Positions 41,600-49,413 of a stretch of 49,413 bases of DNA are shown one piece after another. Position 1 is the stretch's first letter, and each line of letters starts with the position of its first letter. The notes under the pieces were generated by a model that did not search any database, had not been told where the DNA came from, and worked only from the letters and a program-made list of their open reading frames with translations. The position numbers and the translations under genes were made by a program. The stretch comes from Caulobacter sp. (GTDB taxonomy: Bacteria; Pseudomonadota; Alphaproteobacteria; Caulobacterales; Caulobacteraceae), in assembly GCA_019636175.1 (NCBI GenBank), contig JAHBYC010000021.1, positions 1-49,413 on the forward strand, in the 5' to 3' direction.

Positions 41600-41628
41600 T
41601 TGCCCACCCACCCCCGACCGATGCTACT
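41600..41628 (+). promoter_or_regulatory. Possible hsd operon promoter
   Basis: TTGCCC (41600-41605), 17 bases, GCTACT (41623-41628), resembling the Caulobacter housekeeping -10 (GCTA-type). The start of hsdM is 28 bases further on. Confidence 0.35.
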
Positions 41629-41656
41629 CATGGGCGCAAGATCAGGGGGACTATCC

Positions 41657-43492
41657 GTGAACCATCAGAACCTTTCGGCCTTCATCTGGTCCGTCGCCGA
41701 TCTGCTGCGCGGCGACTACAAGGCGGCGGAGTACGGCAAGGTCATCCTGCCCTTCACCGTGCTGCGGCGGCTGGACAGCGTTCTGGCCCCGACCAAGGCG
41801 GCCGTGCTGGCCGAGTTTGACGAGCGCACCAAAGCCGGCCTCAACCCCGACGCCTTCCTGCGCCGCAAGGCGGGACAGAGCTTCTACAACACCTCCCAGA
41901 TGGACCTGAAGCGGCTGCTGGGCGATCCGGACAACGTCGAGACCAACCTCAACGCCTATCTCCAGGGCTTCTCGCCCGAGGTCCGCGACATCTTCGAGAG
42001 CTTCGAGTTCCACACCCAGATCGCCAGGCTGGCCAAGGCGAAGCTGCTGTTCCAGGTGGCGGAGAAGTTCGCCGCCATCGACCTGCACCCCGACCGGGTC
42101 AGCAACGCAGACATGGGCTCGGTTTTCGAGGAGCTGATCCGCAAGTTCGCCGAGCTCTCCAACGAAACCGCCGGGGAGCACTTCACCCCGCGCGAGGTCA
42201 TCCGGCTGATGGTCAATCTGCTGTTCGTCGAGGACGACGAGGGGCTGTCAAAGCCCAGCATCGTCCGCACCATCTATGACCCGACGGCCGGCACCGGCGG
42301 CATGCTGTCGGTCGCCGAGGAACACCTGAAGGCCCAGAACCCGACCGCCCGCCTGACCATGTTCGGCCAGGAGCTGAACCCGGAATCCTACGCCATCTGC
42401 AAGGCCGACATGCTGATCAAGGGTCAGGACGTCAGCAACATCGCCTTCGGCAATACCCTGTCCGACGACGGCCATCCCGGAAAGACCTTCGACTACATGC
42501 TGGCCAATCCGCCGTTCGGGGTGGAATGGAAGAAGGTCGAAAAGGAAGTCCGCCGCGAGCATGAACAGATGGGTCACGCCGGCCGCTTTGGCCCCGGCCT
42601 GCCCCGCGTTTCCGACGGCTCCCTGCTGTTCCTGCTGCACATGCTGTCGAAGATGCGGCCGGCGGTGGAGGGCGGCTGCCGCTTCGGCATCGTCCTCAAC
42701 GGCTCGCCCCTGTTCACCGGCGGGGCCGGCAGCGGCGAAAGCGAAATCCGCCGCCACCTGCTGGAAAGCGATCTGGTCGAGGCGATCATCGCCCTGCCGA
42801 CCGACATGTTCTTCAACACCGGCATCGCCACCTATGTCTGGATCGTCTCCAACCGCAAACCGGCGGCCCGCAAGGGTCAGGTCCAGCTGATCGACGGCTC
42901 CGGCTTCTGGCGCAAGATGCGCAAGTCGCTGGGATCGAAGCGCAAGGAGCTCAGCCCCGAACACATCGCCGAACTGACCCGGCTGTTCGGCCGCTTCGAG
43001 ACGGCCGAGGTCGCCGTGGTGCTGGACGCCGACGGCAAGGAAATCGACCGCCGCGCCGTCCATCCGGGCGAAACACCGCCCACCGTGCCGGAGGGCGGCA
43101 AGGTCAAGCTGGCGCCCCTGTCGCGCCTCTTCCCCAACACCGCCTTCGGCTATCGCACAATCACCGTGGAGCGGCCCCTGCGCGATGCGGCGGGCCAGAT
43201 CGTGGTCGGCGAGCGGGGAAAGAAGAAGGGCCTGCCGCAACCGGACAGCAGCCTGCGCGACACCGAAAACGTCCCCCTGTCGGAGGAGGTCGAGACCTAC
43301 TTCAGGCGCGAGGTTCTGCCCCACGCCCCGGATGCCTGGATCGACGCTGACAAGACAAAGGTCGGCTATGAAATCCCCTTCAACCGCCAGTTCTACGTCT
43401 TCGAACCGCCCCGGCCGCTGGACGAGATCGATGCGGACCTGTTGAAGGTCACGGACCGGATCAAGGCGATGATCGCGGGGCTGGCGGCGTGA
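41657..43492 (+). CDS. hsdM: Type I restriction-modification methyltransferase subunit
   Basis: 611 residues from a GTG at 41657 with AGGGGGA upstream; two in-frame ATGs at 41600 and 41630 lie in or near the promoter and add no conserved sequence. N6-adenine methylase motifs: [11 protein letters not shown] (SAM-binding, Asp208) and [10 protein letters not shown] (catalytic, Asn284). The N-terminal helical part ([20 protein letters not shown]) is typical. HsdM with HsdS methylates the recognition sequence; HsdR adds cleavage. Its stop overlaps the hsdS start by 4 bases. Confidence 0.95.
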   Translation: MNHQNLSAFIWSVADLLRGDYKAAEYGKVILPFTVLRRLDSVLAPTKAAVLAEFDERTKAGLNPDAFLRRKAGQSFYNTSQMDLKRLLGDPDNVETNLNAYLQGFSPEVRDIFESFEFHTQIARLAKAKLLFQVAEKFAAIDLHPDRVSNADMGSVFEELIRKFAELSNETAGEHFTPREVIRLMVNLLFVEDDEGLSKPSIVRTIYDPTAGTGGMLSVAEEHLKAQNPTARLTMFGQELNPESYAICKADMLIKGQDVSNIAFGNTLSDDGHPGKTFDYMLANPPFGVEWKKVEKEVRREHEQMGHAGRFGPGLPRVSDGSLLFLLHMLSKMRPAVEGGCRFGIVLNGSPLFTGGAGSGESEIRRHLLESDLVEAIIALPTDMFFNTGIATYVWIVSNRKPAARKGQVQLIDGSGFWRKMRKSLGSKRKELSPEHIAELTRLFGRFETAEVAVVLDADGKEIDRRAVHPGETPPTVPEGGKVKLAPLSRLFPNTAFGYRTITVERPLRDAAGQIVVGERGKKKGLPQPDSSLRDTENVPLSEEVETYFRREVLPHAPDAWIDADKTKVGYEIPFNRQFYVFEPPRPLDEIDADLLKVTDRIKAMIAGLAA

Positions 43493-44769
43493 GCGTCCCG
43501 GCCTATGAGCACTATCGTGATAGCGGGGTGGAGTGGCTTGGGGAGGTGCCGAGTCATTGGAGCGTTGCGCCGATGAAGCGGCTCTTGGAGCTTCAGAACG
43601 GTGCTGACTACAAGCTTGTTGAATCAGCGGAAGGCTATCCAGTTATTGGGTCGGGCGGCCCCTTCACCTACGCCTCGGATTTTCTCTACGACGGCGAGTC
43701 TGTCCTGCTGGGTAGAAAGGGAACTATTGATAAGCCGCTGCACGTCACCGGACGCTTTTGGACGGTTGATACTATGTTTTGGTCGAAGATCTGTTCAGAC
43801 GTAGATGGGCGATTTGCCTACTACAGCGCCTGTACAATTCCATTTGCGTATTATTCCACGAGCACGGCGCTCCCCAGCATGACTCAGGGGGCGCTTAAAG
43901 GTCATTCGGTTTGCTTCCCACCCCTGCCCGAACAATCCGCCATCGCCAACTTCCTCGACCGCGAGACGGCCAAGATCGATGCGCTGGTGGAGGAGCAGCG
44001 GCGGCTGATCGACCTGCTCAAGGAAAAGCGCCAGACCGTCATCTCCCACGCTGTCACCAAGGGCCTCGACCCCTCGGTCCCGATGAAGGACTCCGGCGTC
44101 GAATGGCTGGGCGAGGTGCCGGCGCATTGGGAAGTCGCGCCACTCAGTTACCGCTACGAGGTTCAATTGGGGAGAATGCTGAATGAAGCCCGTTCATCGG
44201 GGGACAGCATGCGACCTTACCTCAGGGTCTTTGATGTCCAGTGGGGCGCGATCAACGTTCTTGACCTACCGCAAATGAATTTCCCGTCCGACGCTCGCTC
44301 CACTTACCGGCTAGAGCCAGGAGACCTGCTGGTTAACGAGGGGGGAAGCTACGTTGGGCGGTCTGCGATTTGGCGTGGCGACCTGGAAGAATGCTACTTT
44401 CAAAAGGCCCTTCATCGGGTAAGGCCGCGAGACAAATCGGCAGATACTGCCGAATTTCTTCTCTATGTGATGGAGTACGCGACTAATTATGGCGTGTTTG
44501 TTGCTGGGGGAAATCAAACGACGATCGATCATCTGACGGCCGAACAGTATCGCCGATATAGATTTGCGTACCCGCCTTTAACCGAGCAAATCGAAATAGC
44601 GACGTTCATCAATCAGGAAACGGAGCGATTAGGAGAGTTAGTTAGCCAAGCTGAAAGGGCGATCTCCCTTTTCCAAGAACGCCGGAGCGCCCTGATCTCT
44701 GCTGCCGTCACCGGCAAGATCGATGTGCGGGGCCTTGTCCCCGCATCTAGTCAGACCGAGGCCGCCTGA
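43489..44769 (+). CDS. hsdS: Type I restriction-modification specificity subunit
   Basis: 426 residues from GTG. Two target-recognition domains are each introduced by the same box: [14 protein letters not shown] near residue 11 and [14 protein letters not shown] near 204. Each ends in a conserved coiled helix ([20 protein letters not shown] and [20 protein letters not shown]). The repeated boxes and helices are GC-rich like hsdM, whereas the recognition domains are noticeably lower in GC, the usual trace of domain exchange. The target sequence cannot be read from the protein. Confidence 0.94.
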   Translation: MSVPAYEHYRDSGVEWLGEVPSHWSVAPMKRLLELQNGADYKLVESAEGYPVIGSGGPFTYASDFLYDGESVLLGRKGTIDKPLHVTGRFWTVDTMFWSKICSDVDGRFAYYSACTIPFAYYSTSTALPSMTQGALKGHSVCFPPLPEQSAIANFLDRETAKIDALVEEQRRLIDLLKEKRQTVISHAVTKGLDPSVPMKDSGVEWLGEVPAHWEVAPLSYRYEVQLGRMLNEARSSGDSMRPYLRVFDVQWGAINVLDLPQMNFPSDARSTYRLEPGDLLVNEGGSYVGRSAIWRGDLEECYFQKALHRVRPRDKSADTAEFLLYVMEYATNYGVFVAGGNQTTIDHLTAEQYRRYRFAYPPLTEQIEIATFINQETERLGELVSQAERAISLFQERRSALISAAVTGKIDVRGLVPASSQTEAA

Positions 44770-45881
44770 TGCCCATTTTCGAGGTCAAGGGCGAACATCT
44801 GGTCGCCGTCGCCGAGACCAGCTTCAGCGCCGAAGGCATTTACGAGCGCAAGCACATCCAGCAACTCCTGAAGGCGCATATCGAGGTTCTCGATGAGCGA
44901 CTGATGGTGATCGCCGAGGAGTTTGGCGATTGGCTGGACAGTTCGCGTCGCATTGATCTGTTGTGTCTCGACAGTGACGCCAATCTTGTGGTCGTCGAAT
45001 TGAAGCGAACGGACGACGGCGGTCACATGGAGCTCCAGGCGCTCCGTTATGCGGCGATGGTTTCGACCATGACCTTTGATCAGCTTGTCGAGACCCACGC
45101 TCGTTTTCGCGGTCCGGCCCAACCTGACGAGGACGGCGCACGCGCCGATGTGCTGGAATTTCTCGGCTGGGACGATGTTTATGAAGATCAGTTCGGACGA
45201 GACACCCGGATTGTCCTGGCGGCGGCGGATTTCGGCAAGGAACTGACAACTGCCGTCATCTGGCTGATTGAGCGGGGCATCGACATACGCTGTGTCCGGC
45301 TCAAGCCTTATCGCATGGCTGAGGGCCCCATCCTGCTGGACATTCAACAATTGATCCCTCTGCCAGAGGCCGCCAGTTTTCAGACCCAGATCGGTGTAAA
45401 GCGGCAGGCGGAGCGTCAGAGTCGGACGGTGCGCCATGAGTTGCGCTACCGCTTCTGGGACGGCCTTCTGACCTACGCCAGGCAGCACACCCAAATTCAC
45501 GCCAATCGCAAGCCTTCGCAGGATGGCTGGATATCAGGGGGCATAGGTCGAAGCGGGTTCTCACTGACCTACTCGGTCAGGCGCGAGGATGCTCAAGTCG
45601 AGTTGTGGATCGCGCTTGGCAGCGGCGGAATAGCCAAAACCAAGAACAAGGCAGCCTTTCATGCCTTGCTTGAGCAGAGGGAAGCTATCGAAGCGGATTT
45701 CGGCGACGCCTTGGAATGGCAAGAGCTTCCCGATGGCGATGGGTCTCGAATTCGGTTTGTCCTGCCCGGCGGCTACAAGGCGCCTGCTGAGCAATGGCCT
45801 GAAATTCATGCCAAACTGACTGACGCAATGATCAGGTTGGATGTAACGATGCGGCCCCGGGTCGCGGCCTTGAAAATCTAG
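44769..45881 (+). CDS. PD-(D/E)XK nuclease-like protein in the hsd operon (DUF4268-like)
   Basis: 370 residues; the ATG overlaps the hsdS stop by one base (TGATG). The N-terminal half is a NucS-like PD-(D/E)XK fold: ERKHIQQLL helix, then RRIDLLCLDSDANLVVVELK with Asp63, Glu77 and Lys79 as the expected active-site triad. The C-terminal half (SGGIGRSGFSLTYSVRREDA through LRVALKI-like end) fits a DUF4268-type domain. HsdR supplies the usual nuclease, so this is an accessory protein, perhaps a second nuclease or a regulator of restriction. It is 9 bases before hsdR. The function is inferred. Confidence 0.75.
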   Translation: MPIFEVKGEHLVAVAETSFSAEGIYERKHIQQLLKAHIEVLDERLMVIAEEFGDWLDSSRRIDLLCLDSDANLVVVELKRTDDGGHMELQALRYAAMVSTMTFDQLVETHARFRGPAQPDEDGARADVLEFLGWDDVYEDQFGRDTRIVLAAADFGKELTTAVIWLIERGIDIRCVRLKPYRMAEGPILLDIQQLIPLPEAASFQTQIGVKRQAERQSRTVRHELRYRFWDGLLTYARQHTQIHANRKPSQDGWISGGIGRSGFSLTYSVRREDAQVELWIALGSGGIAKTKNKAAFHALLEQREAIEADFGDALEWQELPDGDGSRIRFVLPGGYKAPAEQWPEIHAKLTDAMIRLDVTMRPRVAALKI

Positions 45882-45890
45882 GAGCGCGGC

Positions 45891-48800
45891 ATGACCGGAG
45901 CCCTGCATCAGGAAATCAGCTTCGAGGACGAGGTCTGCACCGTCCTGGCCAACGCCGGCTGGCTCTACGGTTTCGGCGACGCGCAAGCCTATGACCGGGC
46001 CCGCGCCCTGTTCCCCGCCGATCTGGTCGCCTGGGTCCAAGCCAGCCAACCGAAGGCCTGGGAGGCCCTGGTCAAGTCGCATGGCGCGGCGGCCGAGGCG
46101 GTGTTGCTGGACCGGGTGCGCAAGTCTCTGAACGACCGCGGGACGCTGGACGTCATCCGCAACGGCGTCGAGATGATCGGCGTCAAATCCAGCATCGCCA
46201 TGGCCCAGTTCAAACCGGCCATGGGCATGAACCCCGATATCGTCGCCCGCTATCAGGCCAACCGCCTGAGGGTTATCCGCCAGGTCCGCTACAGCCTCGC
46301 CAACCAGAACTGCTTCGATCTGGTGCTGTTTCTCAACGGCATCCCGGTCGCCACCGTCGAGCTGAAGACCGACTTCACCCAAAGCGTCGAGGACGCGGTC
46401 AACCAGTACCGGTTCGACCGCAACCCGCGCCCAAAGGGCGGCGCGCCCGAGCCGCTGCTCGGCTTCCCCTCCGGGGCCCTGGTGCATTTCGCCGTTTCCA
46501 ACAGCGAGGTGATGATGACCACCCGGCTGGAGGGCGGCGCGACCCGCTTTCTGCCGTTCAACAAGGGCCGCGACGGCGGCAAGGGCAATCCGGTCAGCCC
46601 CCTTGGGCATGCGACCGCCTATCTGTGGGAAGAGGTCTGGCAGCGCGACAGCTGGCTGGAAATCCTCGGCCGCTACATGGTCACCCAGCGGGACGAGAAG
46701 AAGCAGATCAGGACGATCATCTTCCCCCGCTATCACCAGCTGGACGCTACCCGAAAACTTCAGGCCCAGGTGCTGGCCGAGGGGGCGGGCGGCAAGTTCC
46801 TGATCCAGCATTCGGCCGGTTCGGGAAAGACCAACTCCATCGCCTGGTCGGCGCACTTCCTGTCCGAACTGCACGACGCCAACGACGAAAAGCTGTTCTC
46901 CTCGGTCATCGTCGTCTCCGACCGCCGGGTGATCGACGGCCAGCTTCAGGACGCCCTGTTCGACTTCCAGCGCACCACCGGCGTGGTCGAGACCATCAAG
47001 AACGACAGCGGCAGCAAGAGCGTCCAGCTGGCCGAGGCTCTGGCGGCCGGCAAGAAGATCATCGTCTGCACCATCCAGACCTTTCCGTTCGCTCTGGAAA
47101 AGGTGCGCGAACTGGCCGCCTCGGCCGGCAAGCGCTTCGCCGTCATCGCCGACGAGGCCCACAGCAGCCAGACCGGCGAGGCCGCCGCAAAGCTCAAGGA
47201 AATGCTCTCGCCCGAGGAGATCGCCCAGCTTCAGGACGGCGGCGAGATCGACAACGAGGATGTGCTGGCCGCCCAGATGGCCACTCGCGCCGGCGAGACC
47301 GGCATCACCTATGTCGCCTTCACCGCCACCCCCAAGGCCAAGACCTTGCAGCTGTTCGGCCGTCCGCCCCGGCCGGACCAGCCGGTCGGTGAGGGCAATC
47401 TGCCCGCCCCCTTCCACGTCTATTCGATGCGCCAGGCCATCGAGGAAGGCTTCATCCTCGACGTCCTCAAGAACTACACGCCCTACAGCCTGGCCTTCAA
47501 ACTGGCCAACAACGGCGAGGAATTCGACGAGACAGAGGTCGAGCGCTCGACGGCGATGAAGGGGATCATGCAGTGGGTCCAGCTGCATCCCTACAACATC
47601 AGCCAGAAGGTCCAGATCGTCGTCGAACACTACCGCCAGTCGGTGCAGCCGCTGCTGGAGGGCAAGGCGAAGGCGATGGTGGTTCTGGCCAGCCGCAAGG
47701 AGGCGGTGCGCTGGAAGCTGGCCATCGACAAATACATCAAGGACAAGGGCTATGGCCTGGGAACCCTGGTCGCCTTCTCCGGCGAGGTGGATGATCCCGA
47801 TTCCGGTCCCGACCCCTTCACCGAGACCGGCGCCAATCTTAACCCGACGCTCAAGGGCCGCGATATCCGCGACGCCTTCAAGGGGCCCGAACATCACCTG
47901 CTGCTGGTCGCCAACAAGTTCCAGACCGGCTTTGACCAGCCCCTGCTGTGCGGCATGTATGTCGATCGGCGGCTGGCCGGCATCCAGGCGGTGCAGACCC
48001 TGTCGCGGCTGAACCGCAGCTATCCGGGCAAGGACACCACCTACGTCCTCGACTTCGCCAACAGCGCCGACGACATCCTGGCCGCCTTCCGGACCTACTA
48101 TCAGACCGCCGAACTGGCGGGGATGACCGACCCCAACCTCGTGCTCGACCTGAAGGCCAAGCTGGACGCTGGCGGCTGGTATGACAGCTATGAGGTCGAC
48201 CGGGTCGCCGCCGTGCTGATGAACCCCAATTCGACGCAGGGCGACCTCGCCGGGGCCATCGCCCCGGTCGCCGACCGGATGCTCAAGCGGTTCGGCGAGG
48301 TAAGGCGCGAGAAGCAGGCGGCGGACGAGGCAGGCGATGAAAAAGCCGCCCAATCGGCCAGGGAGGAGATGGACGCCCTGATCCTCTTCAAGGGCGACAT
48401 GGCGACCTTTGTGCGGGTCTACACCTTCCTCAGCCAGATCTTCGACTACGGCAACACCGACGTCGAAAAGCGCTTCCTCTTCTACAAGCCGCTGATCCGC
48501 CTGCTCGATTTCGGCCGCGAGCGCGAGACGGTCGACACCAGCCAGCTGGTCCTCACCCACCACCTGATCCGGAACAAGGGCCAGCAGACTCTGCCGGTCG
48601 GAGGCGGCGAGGGCGACAAGCTGGAGCCCGTCGGCGACGCCGGCTCAGGCTCGGTTCAGGAAAAGCAGAAGGCCCTGCTTCGCGAGATCATCGAGAAGGT
48701 CAACGACCTGTTCGGAACCGATACCAGCGACGGCGACCAGCTGGTCTATGTGAACAACGTCATCAAGGGAAAGCTGCTGGAATCCCAGGAACTGATCACT

Positions 48801-49010
48801 CAGGCCCGCAACAACACCAAGAGCCAGTTCGCCGCCTCGCCGACCCTGGAGACCGAACTCCTCAACGCCATCATGGACGCCCTGACGGCGCATCAGGCGA
48901 TGAGCAAACACGCTCTGGATTCCGACAGGGTGCGGACGGGGCTGAAGGAGGTTCTGCTGGGACCGGGGCAGCTTTACGAGGCGCTGAGGGCTCAGAGCGG
49001 AGCCATCTAG
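45891..49010 (+). CDS. hsdR: Type I restriction endonuclease subunit
   Basis: 1039 residues. The N-terminal nuclease shows FDLVLFLNGIPVATVELK with Asp143, Glu157 and Lys159. The SF2 translocase follows: HSAGSGKTNSI (Walker A, residues 307-317), VIADEAH (418-424, Walker B), YVAFTATPK (motif III) and LSRLNRSYPGKD (motif VI). The C-terminal helical part binds the methylase complex. GGAGCG precedes the ATG. All key residues are intact, so the system should be active. Confidence 0.95.
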   Translation: MTGALHQEISFEDEVCTVLANAGWLYGFGDAQAYDRARALFPADLVAWVQASQPKAWEALVKSHGAAAEAVLLDRVRKSLNDRGTLDVIRNGVEMIGVKSSIAMAQFKPAMGMNPDIVARYQANRLRVIRQVRYSLANQNCFDLVLFLNGIPVATVELKTDFTQSVEDAVNQYRFDRNPRPKGGAPEPLLGFPSGALVHFAVSNSEVMMTTRLEGGATRFLPFNKGRDGGKGNPVSPLGHATAYLWEEVWQRDSWLEILGRYMVTQRDEKKQIRTIIFPRYHQLDATRKLQAQVLAEGAGGKFLIQHSAGSGKTNSIAWSAHFLSELHDANDEKLFSSVIVVSDRRVIDGQLQDALFDFQRTTGVVETIKNDSGSKSVQLAEALAAGKKIIVCTIQTFPFALEKVRELAASAGKRFAVIADEAHSSQTGEAAAKLKEMLSPEEIAQLQDGGEIDNEDVLAAQMATRAGETGITYVAFTATPKAKTLQLFGRPPRPDQPVGEGNLPAPFHVYSMRQAIEEGFILDVLKNYTPYSLAFKLANNGEEFDETEVERSTAMKGIMQWVQLHPYNISQKVQIVVEHYRQSVQPLLEGKAKAMVVLASRKEAVRWKLAIDKYIKDKGYGLGTLVAFSGEVDDPDSGPDPFTETGANLNPTLKGRDIRDAFKGPEHHLLLVANKFQTGFDQPLLCGMYVDRRLAGIQAVQTLSRLNRSYPGKDTTYVLDFANSADDILAAFRTYYQTAELAGMTDPNLVLDLKAKLDAGGWYDSYEVDRVAAVLMNPNSTQGDLAGAIAPVADRMLKRFGEVRREKQAADEAGDEKAAQSAREEMDALILFKGDMATFVRVYTFLSQIFDYGNTDVEKRFLFYKPLIRLLDFGRERETVDTSQLVLTHHLIRNKGQQTLPVGGGEGDKLEPVGDAGSGSVQEKQKALLREIIEKVNDLFGTDTSDGDQLVYVNNVIKGKLLESQELITQARNNTKSQFAASPTLETELLNAIMDALTAHQAMSKHALDSDRVRTGLKEVLLGPGQLYEALRAQSGAI

Positions 49011-49030
49011 ACAGAGAGGAAGCAAACTAC

Positions 49031-49324
49031 ATGAAGGCCTTGCCTGGACACCTTTCTCCACTTCCCCAAGCCTTGCTGGTGACCGCTGCCCAAGCGCTCT
49101 ACGGATCAGACTGGGTAACGGCAGTGTCCCGTGATCTCGGAATCGCTGCTCGAACGGTATCTAGATGGAAGGCTGGAACCTCGAGGGTGACACCGCGAAT
49201 TGCACCGGAGCTGTTTCGGCTACTGTCCGCGCGGCGAGACGCCATTGATCAGGCGCTCAGTCAAATCAAACCCTATGTGGATGATCTAGCGGAGACTGCC
49301 TCGCTGCCTTTTGGGCATGACTAA
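49031..49324 (+). CDS. Small helix-turn-helix protein downstream of hsdR
   Basis: 97 residues with GAGGAAG 9 bases upstream and 20 bases after hsdR. Residues about 32-52 (VSRDLGIAARTVSRWKAGTS) form a clear helix-turn-helix of the Cro/phage-repressor kind; the remainder is helical with LFRLLSARRDAIDQALSQI. It may regulate the hsd operon, but the family is not recognised. Codon use is less GC-biased than in hsdR, suggesting a separate origin. Confidence 0.65.
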   Translation: MKALPGHLSPLPQALLVTAAQALYGSDWVTAVSRDLGIAARTVSRWKAGTSRVTPRIAPELFRLLSARRDAIDQALSQIKPYVDDLAETASLPFGHD

Positions 49325-49413
49325 TGGGTCCGAAATGTCTTCAGGAAGCGGCCATCCGGATCAAGCATGGCTTCCGGACTCTTGCTTAGGAAGCCATAGG
49401 ATGAATTGCCCCC

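Noticed and set aside
45561-48563. A 1000-codon open frame antisense to hsdR
   Set aside because: No recognisable domain; codon periodicity follows hsdR on the other strand.
49321-49413. Leftward frame entering from the right edge and ending at 49321, with a C-terminus reading MLDPDGRFLKTFRTH
   Set aside because: About 30 codons without a stop is not significant, there is no visible domain, and most of the gene would be outside the window. It could be the end of a convergent gene.

Overview
This window is a high-GC chromosomal segment of an alphaproteobacterium, most likely a member of the Caulobacterales (Caulobacter/Phenylobacterium/Brevundimonas group). The inference rests on the hemC-hemD-mitofilin-like-hemY gene set, the GAAC-N7-GAAC type LexA box in front of an imuA-imuB-dnaE2 cassette, the SqrR/BigR-type sulfur regulon, and the many GTG/TTG starts with 1-4 base gene overlaps. 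The genus is inferred, not proven.

Layout. (1) 1-421 is the 3' end of hemC. (2) 422-7071 is an insertion of accessory DNA, visibly poorer in GC, between hemC and hemD. It holds a leftward AbiV-family gene and a rightward, tightly packed set: a HIT-domain protein, a four-helix membrane protein, an 814-residue fusion of PEP-synthase-like ATP-grasp modules with a MazG-like pyrophosphatase, and a Shedu-like (DUF4263) nuclease. This is the best candidate here for an undescribed defence or stress system. (3) 7072-10204 resumes the haem block (hemD, mitofilin-like, hemY), followed by a secreted unknown, tRNA-Thr(CGT) and a two-helix membrane protein. (4) 12291-21604 is a sulfide/persulfide regulon: a persulfide-dioxygenase-like MBL hydrolase diverging from a TauE/SafE exporter; a leftward operon of rhodanese, RND adaptor, RND pump and two ArsR regulators that keep a BigR/SqrR-like cysteine pair; and a rightward operon of sulfide:quinone oxidoreductase, thioredoxin 2 and a DUF2892 protein. 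Both divergent junctions carry a palindrome overlapped by two opposing promoters.

(5) 21610-24407 holds a DUF167 gene, yggT, tRNA-Ala(CGC), a 30-residue membrane peptide gene, and a convergent sulfotransferase/aspartyl beta-hydroxylase pair. (6) 24491-29986 is the SOS mutagenesis cassette imuA-imuB-dnaE2 behind a perfect LexA box. (7) 30141-41474 is general metabolism: alpha/beta hydrolase, PaaI thioesterase, methylmalonate-semialdehyde dehydrogenase, a DoxX-like protein, an APH-family phosphotransferase, enoyl-CoA hydratase, a GPH-type sugar symporter, a DUF1254 protein, a YghU-type glutathione transferase and a PutP-type symporter. Palindromic intergenic repeats lie between several of them. 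(8) 41657-49324 is a type I restriction-modification operon (hsdM, hsdS, an extra PD-(D/E)XK protein, hsdR) ending in a small helix-turn-helix gene.

The window therefore has two anti-phage regions (the hemC/hemD island and the hsd operon) flanking core genes, a sulfur-stress regulon and an SOS cassette. Antisense and out-of-frame open frames, very common at this GC content, were left out.
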